A DNA stretch of 64,000 nucleotides, taken from positions 6,156,279-6,220,278 of the forward strand of contig NZ_CM001240.1 of NCBI RefSeq assembly GCF_000230835.1. Reading direction: 5' to 3'. This DNA is from Clostridium sp. DL-VIII. Its GTDB lineage: Bacteria; Bacillota; Clostridia; Clostridiales; Clostridiaceae. The notes under the pieces are model-generated. The model worked only from the letters and a program-made list of their open reading frames with translations. It was not told where the DNA came from and searched no databases. Shown here one piece after another: positions 1 through 9,726 of the stretch. A program made the translations under genes and the position numbers. Each line of letters begins with the position of its first letter. Positions within the stretch are counted from its first letter, which is position 1.

Positions 1-337
1 TACTTATCCATTTAGGTACTATATTAGCTGAGCACATAAATGCAAAAGGAACTGATATTATTGAACCTATTATAGTTCCAAGTACAGCTATTGCTACTGT
101 TTGAAGCAAAAGATACAATACTCCATTTGTTCCAAAATTAAATAAAAGTTCTTTGCTAGGTGAAATTAAGCCAATTAAAATATTTTTTGCTATAGAAACT
201 CCTGTATACTTAATTCCATGATATTCAAGAGAATTAGCTGACCAAATTATCAATGCCAATACAACAAGAGTTGATATTAATTTTACAATCCAAAGTTTTG
301 GCTCTTTTGCTAATTGATTTTTAACTTCAAATTTCAT
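1..337 (-). CDS. phnE: Phosphonate-type ABC transporter permease, partial (N-terminal part)
   Basis: This is the first 112 codons of a membrane permease that continues beyond the left edge of the window. The translation begins MKFEVKNQLAKEPKLWIVKL, followed by a hydrophobic helix (about residues 20-36), a loop, and the start of a second helix group ending near PFAFMCSANI. This matches the layout of the neighbouring complete PhnE at 337-1158. Its ATG overlaps the stop codon of that upstream permease in a TAATG arrangement, so the two are translationally coupled. Two tandem PhnE permeases are known in several phosphonate/phosphite importers, where they form the transmembrane channel as a heterodimer. 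The substrate (phosphonate, phosphite or phosphate ester) cannot be told from the sequence. Confidence 0.85.
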   Translation of the reverse strand, partial: MKFEVKNQLAKEPKLWIVKLISTLVVLALIIWSANSLEYHGIKYTGVSIAKNILIGLISPSKELLFNFGTNGVLYLLLQTVAIAVLGTIIGSIISVPFAFMCSANIVPKWIS

Positions 338-1158
338 TATCTTAATTTCCCCCTTATGTATTTTGATAAATATTCAATTATCACTACTGTAATAAATAAC
401 ATAAATAATATCATGCCAACTTTATCATACTCTCTCCAGCCTATTTTTTCATTTAAAATAAGACCTATCCCGCCTGCTCCAACATATCCAAGTATAGCTG
501 CATAACGTACATTAACTTCAAAGCAATATAAACAATTTGACAAATATGTAGGTAAAATTTGTGGAATTATAGCTGACAAAAATGCTTTGAACTTTGTTGC
601 TCCTAATGCCTCCAAGGCTTCAAATGGGCCCATATCTACAGTTTCTATTTTTTCATATATCATTTTAGCTACTATGCCCATAGTAAATATCGCTATAGCA
701 ATTGTTCCTGCAAATGGTCCTAAATCAAATACAAAAGTAGCGATTAATGCAATTATTAATGTTGGTAACGTTCTTATTAAGCTTAATATAAATCTTATAA
801 ATAATAACAACGGCTTACTGTGATTTACATTAACTGAAGCTAAAATTGCAAATGGAATAGCTATAACAGATCCAATAATCGAACCAATCATAGACATTTG
901 TATTGTTTCTTTAAGAGGATTAATTACCTCTTGTGCATATTTCCAATTAGGTGGAATCATTTCAGCTAAAATTGCGGTGAATTGATTCCCATTTCTTATA
1001 ATTTTCTCAAAACTAAAATCCGTAATATTTGCTGACGCAATAATCACAGTTATAAGACCAGTCAGTATAAACGGTAGTTTAGGTATTGGAGGTTGAATTT
1101 CTTTGCCATTATTTAAAATTATCTTTTTAGGAATAATTAAATTTTTTATATTCTTCAT
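337..1158 (-). CDS. phnE: Phosphonate-type ABC transporter permease
   Basis: This 273-residue polytopic membrane protein is an inner-membrane subunit of a PhnCDE-type importer. It has about six hydrophobic helices. The cytoplasmic coupling (EAA) loop is visible near residues 185-230, with ALEALGATKFKAFLSAIIPQ and then ILGYVGAGGIGLIL, as is typical of PhnE. It starts one base after the phnC stop and overlaps the second permease by one base, so phnC and both phnE genes are one operon. Having two permease genes suggests a heterodimeric pore. No C-P lyase (phnG-M) or phosphonatase gene lies in the window, so any catabolic partner must be elsewhere. Confidence 0.9.
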   Translation of the reverse strand: MKNIKNLIIPKKIILNNGKEIQPPIPKLPFILTGLITVIIASANITDFSFEKIIRNGNQFTAILAEMIPPNWKYAQEVINPLKETIQMSMIGSIIGSVIAIPFAILASVNVNHSKPLLLFIRFILSLIRTLPTLIIALIATFVFDLGPFAGTIAIAIFTMGIVAKMIYEKIETVDMGPFEALEALGATKFKAFLSAIIPQILPTYLSNCLYCFEVNVRYAAILGYVGAGGIGLILNEKIGWREYDKVGMILFMLFITVVIIEYLSKYIRGKLR

Positions 1159-1159
1159 A

Positions 1160-1924
1160 TTAACTTTCTATCACCTCTCCAGAAATTAAGTCACGTCCAT
1201 ATATTTTTGTTAATGTTTCTTTATCAACCTCACTAACTGGACCATCATAAACTATTTCTCCAGCTTTTATTCCAATTACTCTATCTGCATAATCCAATGC
1301 TAAATCTACATGATGAATGTTTATTATAATGGATATATTCATCTCTTTATTAATTCTTCTAAAATCATTCATAACTTCTTTTGCCGTAACTGGATCTAAT
1401 GCAGCGACTGGTTCATCTGCTAAAATTATTTCTGGATTTTGAGCAAGAGTTCTTGCAAGTGCAACTCTTTGCTGTTGTCCTCCCGATAATTGATCTGCTC
1501 TAATATATGCCTTATCTAAAATTCCAACCTTGTCTAAAGCTTCTAACGCTGCTATCTTATCTTCTTTCGAGAATAATCCTAGAATACATTTCCACGTTGG
1601 AAGTTCTGGAACTCTAGAAGCTAATACATTTTTTATGACACTTATTCTACTGATAAGATTAAAAGATTGAAAGATCATTCCAATTTTTCTTCTAAAAACT
1701 CTCAATTCTTTACCTTTTAATTTCCTAACCTCTTGTCCATTCACAGTGAGTCTTCCATTGCTTATATCATGCATTTTATTTATAGTTCGCAATAGAGTAG
1801 ATTTTCCTGCACCTGATAATCCAATTATCGCTACAAACTCTCCTTGATTAATTTCTAGCGAAACATTTTTTAATCCTTTAACTCCATTAGGATACACTTT
1901 ATCTACATTTTCAAACTTAATCAA
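1160..1924 (-). CDS. phnC: Phosphonate-type ABC transporter ATP-binding protein
   Basis: This 254-residue ATPase powers uptake by the two adjacent permeases. Walker A is GLSGAGKST (about residues 35-43), the ABC signature LSGGQQQR is at about 146-153, and Walker B with the catalytic glutamate is IILADEP at about 166-172. The length is normal for PhnC. The start is a TTG at 1924, chosen because GGAGG lies seven bases upstream. The gene follows phnD after a gap of about 270 bases that holds an imperfect stem-loop (2007-2089). That hairpin may lower transporter expression relative to the binding protein, which is an inference from position only. Confidence 0.92.
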   Translation of the reverse strand: MIKFENVDKVYPNGVKGLKNVSLEINQGEFVAIIGLSGAGKSTLLRTINKMHDISNGRLTVNGQEVRKLKGKELRVFRRKIGMIFQSFNLISRISVIKNVLASRVPELPTWKCILGLFSKEDKIAALEALDKVGILDKAYIRADQLSGGQQQRVALARTLAQNPEIILADEPVAALDPVTAKEVMNDFRRINKEMNISIIINIHHVDLALDYADRVIGIKAGEIVYDGPVSEVDKETLTKIYGRDLISGEVIES

Positions 1925-2006
1925 AATAATACCTCCATATTAAAGTCAAATATGTCAAATTTAATATTTATCGAATTGTTATAAATTATTAACTTAATTA
2001 TTATGA

Positions 2007-2089
2007 AAAGGCTGCCTTAAAATGAACTTTTTGATACATTATAATTCAAAAAATAAAATTGCATCACCTTCATTTTGAGACAGTCCTTT
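2007..2089. repeat. Imperfect inverted repeat between phnD and phnC
   Basis: The arms AAGGCTGCCTTAAAATGAA and TTCATTTTGAGACAGTCCTT pair over about 19 positions with few mismatches, around a 40-base AT-rich centre. The G/C-containing ends resemble the stem-loops at 10575, 14494 and 63446. In this position it could act as a partial terminator or as a processing site that keeps phnD mRNA more abundant than phnCE mRNA. Confidence 0.6.
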
Positions 2090-2194
2090 ACCCTTATGCT
2101 AAAATCCTGTAAATTCTAGTTAACTATTACTTATAAAATTATAAAGTTAACTCTAAAACACATATGATTTAATTCATAACTAAATTAATTAATA

Positions 2195-3223
2195 CTATTT
2201 ATTATTCATTTCTTTTATTAAATCTTGAGCTTTCTTTTCAGCCTCATAATTCTTAGGATCTGCTACTTCGTAGCCTTTATGGCTATATATTGATATAACC
2301 TTTTGCCCTTCTGGTGTCTTTGCAATGTCTATAAATGCAGTTTGAAGAGCTTTTTTAAAGTTATCATCTATAAAGCCAGCATTACTTGACTTTGAAACTG
2401 AAATTGTATCATTGTATATATTATCTGTTACACCAATAATATTAGTTTCTTTCCAAATTGTATCTTTACGTGCATAATCTTTTTCCCATTTATCTGCATA
2501 ATCTATTCTTGCATCAGCATACTCGCAAATCACATCTAATTGCTCAGAAGCTAATCTTGTCATAGCATCTCCATAAGAATTGTTTTGTACAACATTTGGC
2601 AGGTCTGTTATTTTAAGTCCAAAGTTATCCTTTAACCATAAACTTGGATATATATATCCAGCTGAAGATGATGCTCCCATTACACCCCATTTTGCAGACT
2701 TCATATCATCTGCTGTTAATTTTTGTCCAGAATTTATTTTAGCTGCTAATTCTTTACCTTTAGCAGAAGGCCCTGCAACTATTAACGCCTTGTAATATGT
2801 TACTTGCTTATCAACATTTGTTGTTGGTGCCTTATTCCAGTCTGCTGGCTCCTTTGAATCAATGCTTAGTCCATTTCTTGTAGCTGTTAAGATTGGATCT
2901 GCTCCATCAGCATATAGCACATATGTACCACCTGGAATGAATCCAACATGTGCAGTTCCTGCTGTTAATGCCTCTCCAACTGCCTCATAAGTTGTTCCCA
3001 CTTCAATTTTAATATCTTTAAAATCATACCCTTGATTCTTTAATTCAGTTTTAAGTAAATCCTTTAATGGTTCAGTTGCCGTAATAATCTCTTGTGGCTC
3101 TCTTGATGGTACAAAATAAACAACTAGTTCATCCGGTATTTTTTTACTGTTACCGCTTCCACACCCTACAAATAAGCCCACCACCATTATAAACATTGCT
3201 AATAGTGAAATAACTTTTTTCAT
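2195..3223 (-). CDS. phnD: Phosphonate-type ABC transporter substrate-binding lipoprotein
   Basis: This 342-residue extracytoplasmic lipoprotein captures the substrate for the PhnCE importer. The signal peptide ends in a lipobox with Cys21 (GLFVGC), so it should be lipid-anchored on the outer face of the membrane. The mature part has the PhnD-family layout: LVVYFVPSREP at the start of domain 1, GTAHVGFIPGGTYVL, an ASSSAGYIYPSLWL segment like the family's anion-binding Ser/Thr loop, and LDVICEYADARIDYA. AGGAGG lies eight bases upstream of the ATG. It is the first gene of the operon. Three TGTAAC motifs (3313, 3340, 3375 on the plus strand) lie upstream, but I see no clear promoter or pho box. 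Confidence 0.9.
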   Translation of the reverse strand: MKKVISLLAMFIMVVGLFVGCGSGNSKKIPDELVVYFVPSREPQEIITATEPLKDLLKTELKNQGYDFKDIKIEVGTTYEAVGEALTAGTAHVGFIPGGTYVLYADGADPILTATRNGLSIDSKEPADWNKAPTTNVDKQVTYYKALIVAGPSAKGKELAAKINSGQKLTADDMKSAKWGVMGASSSAGYIYPSLWLKDNFGLKITDLPNVVQNNSYGDAMTRLASEQLDVICEYADARIDYADKWEKDYARKDTIWKETNIIGVTDNIYNDTISVSKSSNAGFIDDNFKKALQTAFIDIAKTPEGQKVISIYSHKGYEVADPKNYEAEKKAQDLIKEMNNK

Positions 3224-3507
3224 TATTAAATCCTCCTTTAAATAAATACTTTCCTCATAAGTCTAAAGTTGTACAACTACAGATCAAGCAAAAATTGCTT
3301 TTGTAAAAATATTGTAACAATACAATCACAAGTGTTTACTGTAACAAATTTACTATTATTCCATATAGTTAACTTGTAACATATTGTTTATTATATGATT
3401 TTTAAATATATAAAGGTATATATTTAATATACTTTTAATATTAAAATCTATTTTTTAACATACTTTGAATTCTTTATTTAAAAGCTTTAAAATTCTTTTT
3501 TCTAAAA

Positions 3508-3540
3508 AAGATGATTGTAGCTGAACGCTTCAATCATCTT
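3508..3540 (-). terminator. Perfect 10-bp stem-loop with minus-strand T-run
   Basis: AAGATGATTG (3508-3517) and CAATCATCTT (3531-3540) form a perfect 10-bp stem with a 13-base loop. Read on the minus strand the stem is followed by a run of T residues, the pattern of an intrinsic terminator. It would end transcripts arriving from helD or from the repeats in between, before the phnD promoter region. The rest of 3224-3650 is AT-rich and I see no gene in it. Confidence 0.65.
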
Positions 3541-3649
3541 ATAAATCAATATATACGTTAAAGTTATTTTTCCCCACTCATATTCACGGATTTACCTTAA
3601 TAATAAACTTCTTAAATATGCTTTTATTATTTCAACATATATAAAATAA

Positions 3650-3740
3650 TTCTCTATACTTACTAAACCTTTGTGTACGCTATACCAGAAACCATATACA
3701 TTTTGTGAAACAAGGCATTTGAAATTAAGCTATTTAAAAT
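3650..3740. repeat. Family B repeat, end fragment
   Basis: Read on the plus strand, this stretch (ATAATTCTCTATAC... TTTGTGTACGCTATACCAG... CATATACATTTTGTGAAAC... AAATTAAGCT) matches, in reverse complement, the right end of the family B element at 51561-51790 and its flank. Only one arm is present, so it is a truncated or decayed copy. The similar end at 39428-39482 shows that the conserved part begins at the AGAATAATTAT side. Confidence 0.6.
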
Positions 3741-3792
3741 CTAAATCAATTCTATATTGTAAGTTTTTTATACTTTGAAACATATTCTATAC

Positions 3793-4042
3793 CAGAAAGG
3801 TCAGGTGCTCTTTTATGCAGTGTTACATTAGAGAATTGATTGTAGGTATTTCTTCATCAGAAGTTGTTCTATTTTTGCTTGTCACAAAAGTGAGAATCGA
3901 AATTTTATATTTCGTTCTTCGAACTTTCTCTGTGAGCGCTTGCCTTGGGAACATGCAGAAATAGTGCAACTTTTGATGTTAGAAATCCACAATTAATTCT
4001 CTTAAGTAACCGAAATAACAGAGTACCTGACCTTTCGGTGAA
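3793..4042. repeat. Family C hairpin element, about 250 bp
   Basis: The outer arms are GAAAGGTCAGGTGCTC (near 3796) and GAGTACCTGACCTTTC (near 4020), with one mismatch in 16. Nested arms follow: AGAGAATTGATTGT with ACAATTAATTCTCT, and CATCAGAAGTTG with CAACTTTTGATG. The whole 250 bases can therefore fold into one long interrupted hairpin with a branched G/C-richer tip. There is no reading frame of note inside. The layout fits a miniature inverted-repeat element; only this copy is in the window, so mobility is inferred. Confidence 0.6.
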
Positions 4043-4077
4043 TCATCATCTAAGTGTAAATTTAAAATCGAACCTTT

Positions 4078-6246
4078 TTATTTTGAATACTTAATTAAAG
4101 ATAATCTGTGAAGTGCTCTCGTACATATAATGTATTTAACTAAAGATTGAACTTCCTCTTCTTCTATAAATATTACCCCGTCAAATTCCAATCCTTTTGC
4201 TAAATAAGCTGGTATAAGTACCTTTCCTCCTTTATAAATGATATCCTCATTATCAAGGTTTTGTAACTGTACCTTTTCTTTAATTAGACCCGCAAATTTA
4301 TTTAATTCTTTTTTACCTTTGAAGATTACTGCTATATTTTCATAACCCTCTTCTTCGTAGTCTTCTATTATAGAAACAATAGTATTTACAAACTCTTCAT
4401 CATTTGAAACTTCTTCTTCAATAACAGGCTCGCCTCTTCTAACTAGGGGCACAATTTTATCTTCATCTAGGAATTTATTTGAATACTCCATTATTTCCTG
4501 AGTTGATCTATAACTCTTATTCAAATCATAGTTTTTAACTTCAACATTAGAATCTTTAAAAACATCATCTAAATGAAGCATTGCCACATCTTCGTCAGTT
4601 TTTATTAACCTTTGATTAGAGTCTCCAACTATTGTATAGCTAATACAGCCTGTTATTTCTTTAATTATTTCAAATTGTATAAAGCTGTAATCCTGTGCCT
4701 CATCAATTACAATATGTTTTATTTCATCCTTTACCTTCAATCCTTTTAATTTAACCATTAAATATAAAATTCCTGCTAAATCCATGTATCCTAATTCGTC
4801 TTGATTTTCTTCTGATGCATAACTAGCTGTAGCTTCTAAGCCCTTACCTTTTCTTCCTGCATTTATGACTTTCTTATAGATATCCATAATTGTTTCATGG
4901 TTAATCCAAGAATCTAATTCATCACGAGACTTCATAACTTCTCTTATAATTTCTCTTATTTTAATTTTCTTTAAATATTCTAAGTGATTTTTTTCAGTCT
5001 TTAATTCCTCTTCAGACAAACTATTTATCTTTTCTTTAAACTCCGCATTAAGCTTATAGAATTCTTCATCTCTTTTATCCTTAATTTTTGATGTAAGTAT
5101 CCTCTTTATCTTTTCACTTCTTCTAAATAAAGGCATATCCTTATAATATACATCAAATAATTCAATTATTTCTTTAACCGAAACAATTTCTATCCCTTTG
5201 AAATTAACCGCTTTTATTTTAAAATACTCTTTATTTAAGACTTCTATACCTGAATTCAATAAGTTTACAAACTCTTTAGAACTTTTGTATTTATATTCTT
5301 CTAAAGCTGCTTGATTTCCATTCATAGCATCTTCAATATAACTTCCAAAGCTCTTTATATCTTCATGTTTTAATCCAAGCTCCTTTAACGCAAAATTCTC
5401 AAAAGTAGTCTGCTTTATATTACTCTCACCAAGTGTTGGCAGTACTTGAGCTATATAATCCATGAAAATATCATTAGGTCCAAAAATCAATACCTTATCG
5501 CCAAACTGCTTTCTAAAATTGTAAAGTAAATAAGAGATTCTATGAAGCGCAATAGTTGTCTTTCCTGATCCTGCAACACCATTTACAACAATTACTTTAT
5601 TTCTATCTTCTCTTATTATCTCATCCTGCTCCTTTTGAATAGTCATAACTATATCCTTAAGTTTCTCAGAGGAATTTTCAGTTAAAACCATTTGTAGTAT
5701 TTCATCTTTAACATCTATAGCTGAATCAAATATACCCTTTAGTTCACCTTTCTTAATTATAAGCTGCTTTCTTGATAATATATCTACATCTATTTCTCCT
5801 GATGGTGGATTATAGCTTGAACTTCCAAGATTCCCCTTATAAAATAGTGCTGCAATAGGTGCTCTCCAATCAACTATTAATGGTTCGAAGCTCTTCTCTA
5901 GAGTCAAGCCATATCTGCCTACATAAATTTCTTCTGGTATATCCTCATCTTCTTTAAAAATAACTTTTCCAAAGTAAGGCACTTCTTTAAGCTTAGTAAA
6001 CTCCATAAGCCTTTTATCAATTGTCTTATAAGCTTCTTCTTTAACATAGTTTTCATGGTCAAAGTAATCTATAATTTGATCTTCATCATCCTTATATTCT
6101 TCAACATATTTTTTTCTAGCTTCGAGGATGTAATTTGTAACACTTTTCCTCTTTTCTAAATAATTTAATATTTCCTTATTTAATATATCTAAAATTTCAT
6201 TTAGTTTATCTTCTTCTCTTAAAAAATCTACTTCTTTATTCATCAT
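4078..6246 (-). CDS. helD: HelD-type superfamily 1 helicase, RNA polymerase recycling factor
   Basis: This UvrD/Rep-related ATPase of about 722 residues matches HelD, a soluble Firmicute protein that releases stalled RNA polymerase from DNA after transcription. It has a charged N-terminal coiled-coil region (residues 1-90) and VDWRAPIAALFY near 128. Walker A is GVAGSGKTT near 223-231, Walker B IVIDEAQDYS is in the middle, and YTIVGDSNQRL and SYRSTQEI follow as motifs III-IV. The C-terminus is a helicase 2A-like domain ending TRALHRLSLIKY. The length fits the family (Bacillus subtilis HelD is about 770 residues). I chose the ATG at 6246, seven bases after AGGCGG, over an upstream GTG. It is monocistronic and is followed by repeat elements and a terminator. 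Confidence 0.87.
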   Translation of the reverse strand: MMNKEVDFLREEDKLNEILDILNKEILNYLEKRKSVTNYILEARKKYVEEYKDDEDQIIDYFDHENYVKEEAYKTIDKRLMEFTKLKEVPYFGKVIFKEDEDIPEEIYVGRYGLTLEKSFEPLIVDWRAPIAALFYKGNLGSSSYNPPSGEIDVDILSRKQLIIKKGELKGIFDSAIDVKDEILQMVLTENSSEKLKDIVMTIQKEQDEIIREDRNKVIVVNGVAGSGKTTIALHRISYLLYNFRKQFGDKVLIFGPNDIFMDYIAQVLPTLGESNIKQTTFENFALKELGLKHEDIKSFGSYIEDAMNGNQAALEEYKYKSSKEFVNLLNSGIEVLNKEYFKIKAVNFKGIEIVSVKEIIELFDVYYKDMPLFRRSEKIKRILTSKIKDKRDEEFYKLNAEFKEKINSLSEEELKTEKNHLEYLKKIKIREIIREVMKSRDELDSWINHETIMDIYKKVINAGRKGKGLEATASYASEENQDELGYMDLAGILYLMVKLKGLKVKDEIKHIVIDEAQDYSFIQFEIIKEITGCISYTIVGDSNQRLIKTDEDVAMLHLDDVFKDSNVEVKNYDLNKSYRSTQEIMEYSNKFLDEDKIVPLVRRGEPVIEEEVSNDEEFVNTIVSIIEDYEEEGYENIAVIFKGKKELNKFAGLIKEKVQLQNLDNEDIIYKGGKVLIPAYLAKGLEFDGVIFIEEEEVQSLVKYIICTRALHRLSLIKYSK

Positions 6247-6252
6247 TAACAC

Positions 6253-6525
6253 CCCGCCTTTAATTCAGTTTACAGTTCACAATTTGCAGTTAAAATTACA
6301 GTTCATGCCCTTTAGGGTACCCTGTGGGGAATTTACAGTTAAGTTTGTATTTTATAGTTACATGCTCACTGTTAAAATTCGCAAGTGATTATTAATATAA
6401 CTTTCTTAATTTTGCAATTCTAGTTTAAAAGTTATAATTTTTCTATGCAAATTTATAATTAGAAATTACATTATACCTTTTTAAATGTTAATTGTACATT
6501 TTAATTTGTTAATTGATAAGTCTAA
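6253..6525. other. Intergenic region with CAGTTTACAGTT-type repeat remnants
   Basis: No gene is visible. From about 6266 to 6360 the motif ACAGTT recurs (TTTACAGTTCACAATTTGC, AAATTACAGTTCATG, AATTTACAGTTAAG), and a small CCCTTTAGGG hairpin lies near 6308. The same CAGTTTACAGTT start and GTTAAAATTA motif occur in the repeat at 33051-33172, so this is probably a decayed copy of that family. Confidence 0.45.
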
Positions 6526-6578
6526 AATGCACAATGTGTGGTTGAAAACTAGGTTTAGTTTTACCTCCATTGTGCATT
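6526..6578 (-). terminator. Long stem-loop terminator downstream of ftsH
   Basis: AATGCACAATG (6526-6536) pairs perfectly with CATTGTGCATT (6568-6578). Inside this, AAAACTA and TAGTTTT form a second stem. On the minus strand the structure is followed by TTTTAGACTT. It sits 20 bases after the ftsH stop, so it most likely ends the signal peptidase/ftsH operon. Confidence 0.7.
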
Positions 6579-6598
6579 AAATTTTAATTTAAATATTT

Positions 6599-8698
6599 TT
6601 AAAATTCATCTGTTTTATTATTATCTGCTTCATCAGCTTCTTTTGTAACTGAATTTTTAGCTTCCTCATTATCACCTATGCTTATATTTTCTAACATAGT
6701 TTGTTCTTCTTTCATTTCCAAAGCTTCTTCAGTTTTTCCTTCATTCTTTTTAGCATTATCATCAATAATAACATCTAAAGAATGTTTTTTAGCTCTTCTT
6801 TCTTCTAATTCCTTGACTCTCTTTTCGTGCTCGAACTTTTCCTTTTCTCGTTCTGTCTTCATTTCCGGATACTTTTCATATATTAAATCAAAGAATTCTT
6901 CTCCAAATATTGTTTCTTTTTCTAAAAGTACCTCTGAAATTTTATCTAATAAATCTCTATTATCTCTAAGAGTTTGTCTGGCATTTTTATGCGCCTCTCT
7001 TATTATTCTAAGTGTTTCTTCATCTAAAACAGTTGAAGTCTCTTCACTACAATTTCTAACTGCCCTGCCATCTAAATATCTATTTTGCACTGATTCCAAA
7101 GCCATCATATCAAATCTATCAGACATACCATAGATTGAAACCATACTTCTTGCCTGGGCTGTAGCTCTTTCTATATCATTTGAAGCTCCAGTAGAAACAA
7201 GATCAAATACTTCTTCTTCAGCAGATCTACCACCTAGCATTACGGTTATCTGATTAATTAACTCTTCCTTAGAAGTTAAGTACTTTTCTTCTTCCGGCAA
7301 TTGCATAGTATAACCTAATGCACCCATAGTTCTAGGTACTATTGTTATTTTATGTACTGGATCTGCTCCCTTAAGCATTGCTGCGACAAGTGCATGCCCT
7401 ACTTCATGGAAAGCTACCACTTCTCTTTCCTTTGGTGACAAAATTCTATCCTTCTTTTCTTTACCTGCTATTATAACTTCAACTGCTTCTCTTAAGTCTT
7501 CTTGAAGAACAGTTTTTCTTCTCCTTCTTACGGCTCTTAAAGCACCTTCATTAATAATATTTGCAAGGTCAGCTCCTACAGCACCTGGAGTACTTTTCGC
7601 AATTTCTTTCAAGTCAACATCACTACCTAAAATTACATCTTTAGCATGAACTTGAAGTATTGCTTCTCTTCCTTTAAAATCTGGTCTGTCTACAATAACT
7701 CTTCTGTCAAATCTACCTGGCCTTAATAGCGCTTTATCAAGTATTTCAGGTCTATTTGTAGCTCCTAATAGAACAACACCTTTAGATGAATCAAATCCAT
7801 CCATTTCAGAAAGTAATTGATTTAAAGTCTGCTCTCTTTCATCATTACTCTGCATTTGATTATCTCTGCTTTTACCAATTGCATCAATTTCATCTATAAA
7901 TATAATACATGGTGCTTTTGCCACTGCATCTTTAAATAATTCTCTAACTCTTGAAGCTCCAACTCCAACAAACATTTCAACAAAGCTTGAACCTGAAAGC
8001 GAGAAAAATGGTACTCTAGCTTCCCCTGCTACAGCCTTAGCAATAAGAGTCTTACCTGTTCCCGGAGGTCCTACAAGTAAAACACCTTTAGGCAATTTTG
8101 CTCCTATTTCAGTATACTTAGCCGGCGCATTTAAGAAATCTATTACTTCTTTTAATGATTCTTTTGCTTCTTCCTGACCCGCCACATCATCAAATGTTAC
8201 TTTTATTTCACTTTCCATGTATACCTTGGCGTTATTCTTACCGATGCCCATGACACCGCCTCCGCCGCCTCCCATTTTAGAGAATAGGAATCTCCACATG
8301 AAGAATATAAGTACCATTGGTAATATCCAAGAAAGAGCAATATTCATAATAGGACTTTCTTTAGGGTTTTTACCTGTAAAATCAATTCCTGCTGTATTTA
8401 ACTTATCTATTAATGCCTGATCACCTACGTTTGCTGTGTATAAAGTTTTTCCCTTATACTCTGTATTATCTTCACTTGGTGTTATTATTAAATTATCATT
8501 AGTTATGGTAACTTTTGAAATTTCTTTATTATCCAGCATCTTTAAGAATTCATTATAAGTAATTTCTTTATTTGTAGCCTCATCTCTTGCATAGTTAAAT
8601 GCCATTAAAAATGCAAAAGCTATTAAAAAATAAGTAATCGCTATAGTAAACGAATTTTTATTATTCTTCTTTTTACTGTTTTTATTATTATCTTGCAT
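6599..8698 (-). CDS. ftsH: Membrane-anchored ATP-dependent zinc metalloprotease FtsH
   Basis: This 699-residue protease degrades misfolded membrane proteins and regulatory proteins as a membrane-bound hexamer. Helix 1 is at about residues 17-35, a short extracytoplasmic domain follows, and helix 2 is at about 117-139. A six-glycine linker (143-148) leads to the AAA module: Walker A GPPGTGKT (210-217), Walker [10 protein letters not shown], and an arginine-finger region near [10 protein letters not shown]. The protease zinc site is HEVGH (431-435), with the third ligand expected in the later helical domain. The acidic, lysine-rich tail of about 80 residues is longer than the family core needs. 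It lies last in a run with two lepB genes and a DUF3006 gene (gaps 42-59 bases). Confidence 0.95.
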   Translation of the reverse strand: MQDNNKNSKKKNNKNSFTIAITYFLIAFAFLMAFNYARDEATNKEITYNEFLKMLDNKEISKVTITNDNLIITPSEDNTEYKGKTLYTANVGDQALIDKLNTAGIDFTGKNPKESPIMNIALSWILPMVLIFFMWRFLFSKMGGGGGGVMGIGKNNAKVYMESEIKVTFDDVAGQEEAKESLKEVIDFLNAPAKYTEIGAKLPKGVLLVGPPGTGKTLIAKAVAGEARVPFFSLSGSSFVEMFVGVGASRVRELFKDAVAKAPCIIFIDEIDAIGKSRDNQMQSNDEREQTLNQLLSEMDGFDSSKGVVLLGATNRPEILDKALLRPGRFDRRVIVDRPDFKGREAILQVHAKDVILGSDVDLKEIAKSTPGAVGADLANIINEGALRAVRRRRKTVLQEDLREAVEVIIAGKEKKDRILSPKEREVVAFHEVGHALVAAMLKGADPVHKITIVPRTMGALGYTMQLPEEEKYLTSKEELINQITVMLGGRSAEEEVFDLVSTGASNDIERATAQARSMVSIYGMSDRFDMMALESVQNRYLDGRAVRNCSEETSTVLDEETLRIIREAHKNARQTLRDNRDLLDKISEVLLEKETIFGEEFFDLIYEKYPEMKTEREKEKFEHEKRVKELEERRAKKHSLDVIIDDNAKKNEGKTEEALEMKEEQTMLENISIGDNEEAKNSVTKEADEADNNKTDEF

Positions 8699-8757
8699 CT
8701 AATCACCTTTCCTTACGTTAATTTCTTTTAAAATTCTAGCAATATTTATCGATCAGA

Positions 8758-8979
8758 TCACTCTTTCCACATATCTTTCATAATTTCATCCATTTCTTTT
8801 TTTCGGTTTAATGTGAAATTTTTATCTATTTCAAAATATTCATCCTTATTTATTAAAATATCTCCTTCTTCAAAATTCCCTCTAATACTATTAACAGATA
8901 TTTTATACATGTCTCCATTTTCCTTTTCAACAATTGCAAATTTATCTTCTATTCTATCTATTATATACCTTTCATTCAT
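8758..8979 (-). CDS. DUF3006-type small protein
   Basis: This 73-residue protein begins MNERYIIDRIEDKFAIVEK, contains FEEGDILI and ends with a charged helix, NRKKEMDEIMKDMW. The pattern D-R-(I)-E-x-x-(F/W)-A-V-(L/V)-E, then EGD(V/I)L, then a final helix matches the DUF3006 family of short Firmicute proteins, whose role is unknown. No signal peptide or membrane helix is visible, so it should be cytoplasmic. It sits 54 bases after lepB and 59 bases before ftsH, probably in the same transcript. A function in membrane protein quality control is only guilt by association. Confidence 0.7.
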   Translation of the reverse strand: MNERYIIDRIEDKFAIVEKENGDMYKISVNSIRGNFEEGDILINKDEYFEIDKNFTLNRKKEMDEIMKDMWKE

Positions 8980-9033
8980 TTAACATCCTCTTTTCATAAA
9001 TATAAATTAATTCAAGATTAATTAAACCATTTT

Positions 9034-9678
9034 TTAATGCAAATTTCCAAAGTCTTGAAAAGGATAAAATTTAATTCTAGCTTTTCCCTGTATATCTGAT
9101 GCATCTATATATGGGTTAATCCACTTTCTAGCATCATATGAGTTTATTCTATTATCACCTAAAAAGAAAAATTTACCTTTAGGTACATCATAGACACCTT
9201 TAAAATTTTCATTATTCTTCACATATTCTTCCTTAATATCTTCACCATTTACATTAACAATACCATTATGTATAACAATATGATCGCCTGGAAGCCCTAT
9301 TGCTCTCTTTATAAGTGTTTCACCAAGTTCATCTGAGTAAAAAACAATTATATCTCCACGATTGATTTTGCTGGTATCATATATTCTAGTTACCATTAAT
9401 TTATCACCAACATTTAAAGTGGGAACCATGGATTCACTTGGTATATAAACATTATATACTAAAAACTTATTTATTAAGATCGCTATTCCTATAGCTGCCA
9501 TAATTGGAATTATCCATTCTCTAAAGAATCCACCTTTTGATAAAAAAGCTCCTATAAAACCTTTTTTAGATGCTGTTTCCTCTTTTTTCTGACTATCTAT
9601 TTCTCCTGCACTTCCGGTGGTTTCTAATCTGTTTGAATCTACATCTTTTGATTCCATAATATCATCATTTTCTCTCAT
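9034..9678 (-). CDS. lepB: Signal peptidase I (first of two tandem copies)
   Basis: This type I signal peptidase (about 214 residues) removes signal peptides from exported proteins on the outer face of the membrane. It has a polar N-terminal stretch of about 50 residues and one membrane helix (WIIPIMAAIGIAILINKFLV). The catalytic serine lies in IPSESMVPTL (about Ser83), the general-base lysine in TLIKRAIGLPGD (about Lys124), and box E is FFLGDNRINSYDARKW. The acidic N-terminal extension is unusual and absent from its neighbour. I chose the ATG at 9678, seven bases after GGGAG; the ATG at 9684 would be only one base away. It follows the second lepB by about 48 bases. Confidence 0.93.
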   Translation of the reverse strand: MRENDDIMESKDVDSNRLETTGSAGEIDSQKKEETASKKGFIGAFLSKGGFFREWIIPIMAAIGIAILINKFLVYNVYIPSESMVPTLNVGDKLMVTRIYDTSKINRGDIIVFYSDELGETLIKRAIGLPGDHIVIHNGIVNVNGEDIKEEYVKNNENFKGVYDVPKGKFFFLGDNRINSYDARKWINPYIDASDIQGKARIKFYPFQDFGNLH

Positions 9679-9726
9679 TAACATTCTCCCTTAAAATTGC
9701 TTTGTTTAATCTATATTTTAACTATG

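Noticed and set aside
1..3223. Phosphonate degradation locus
   Set aside because: Only transport genes are present; no C-P lyase or phosphonatase is seen, so catabolism cannot be claimed.
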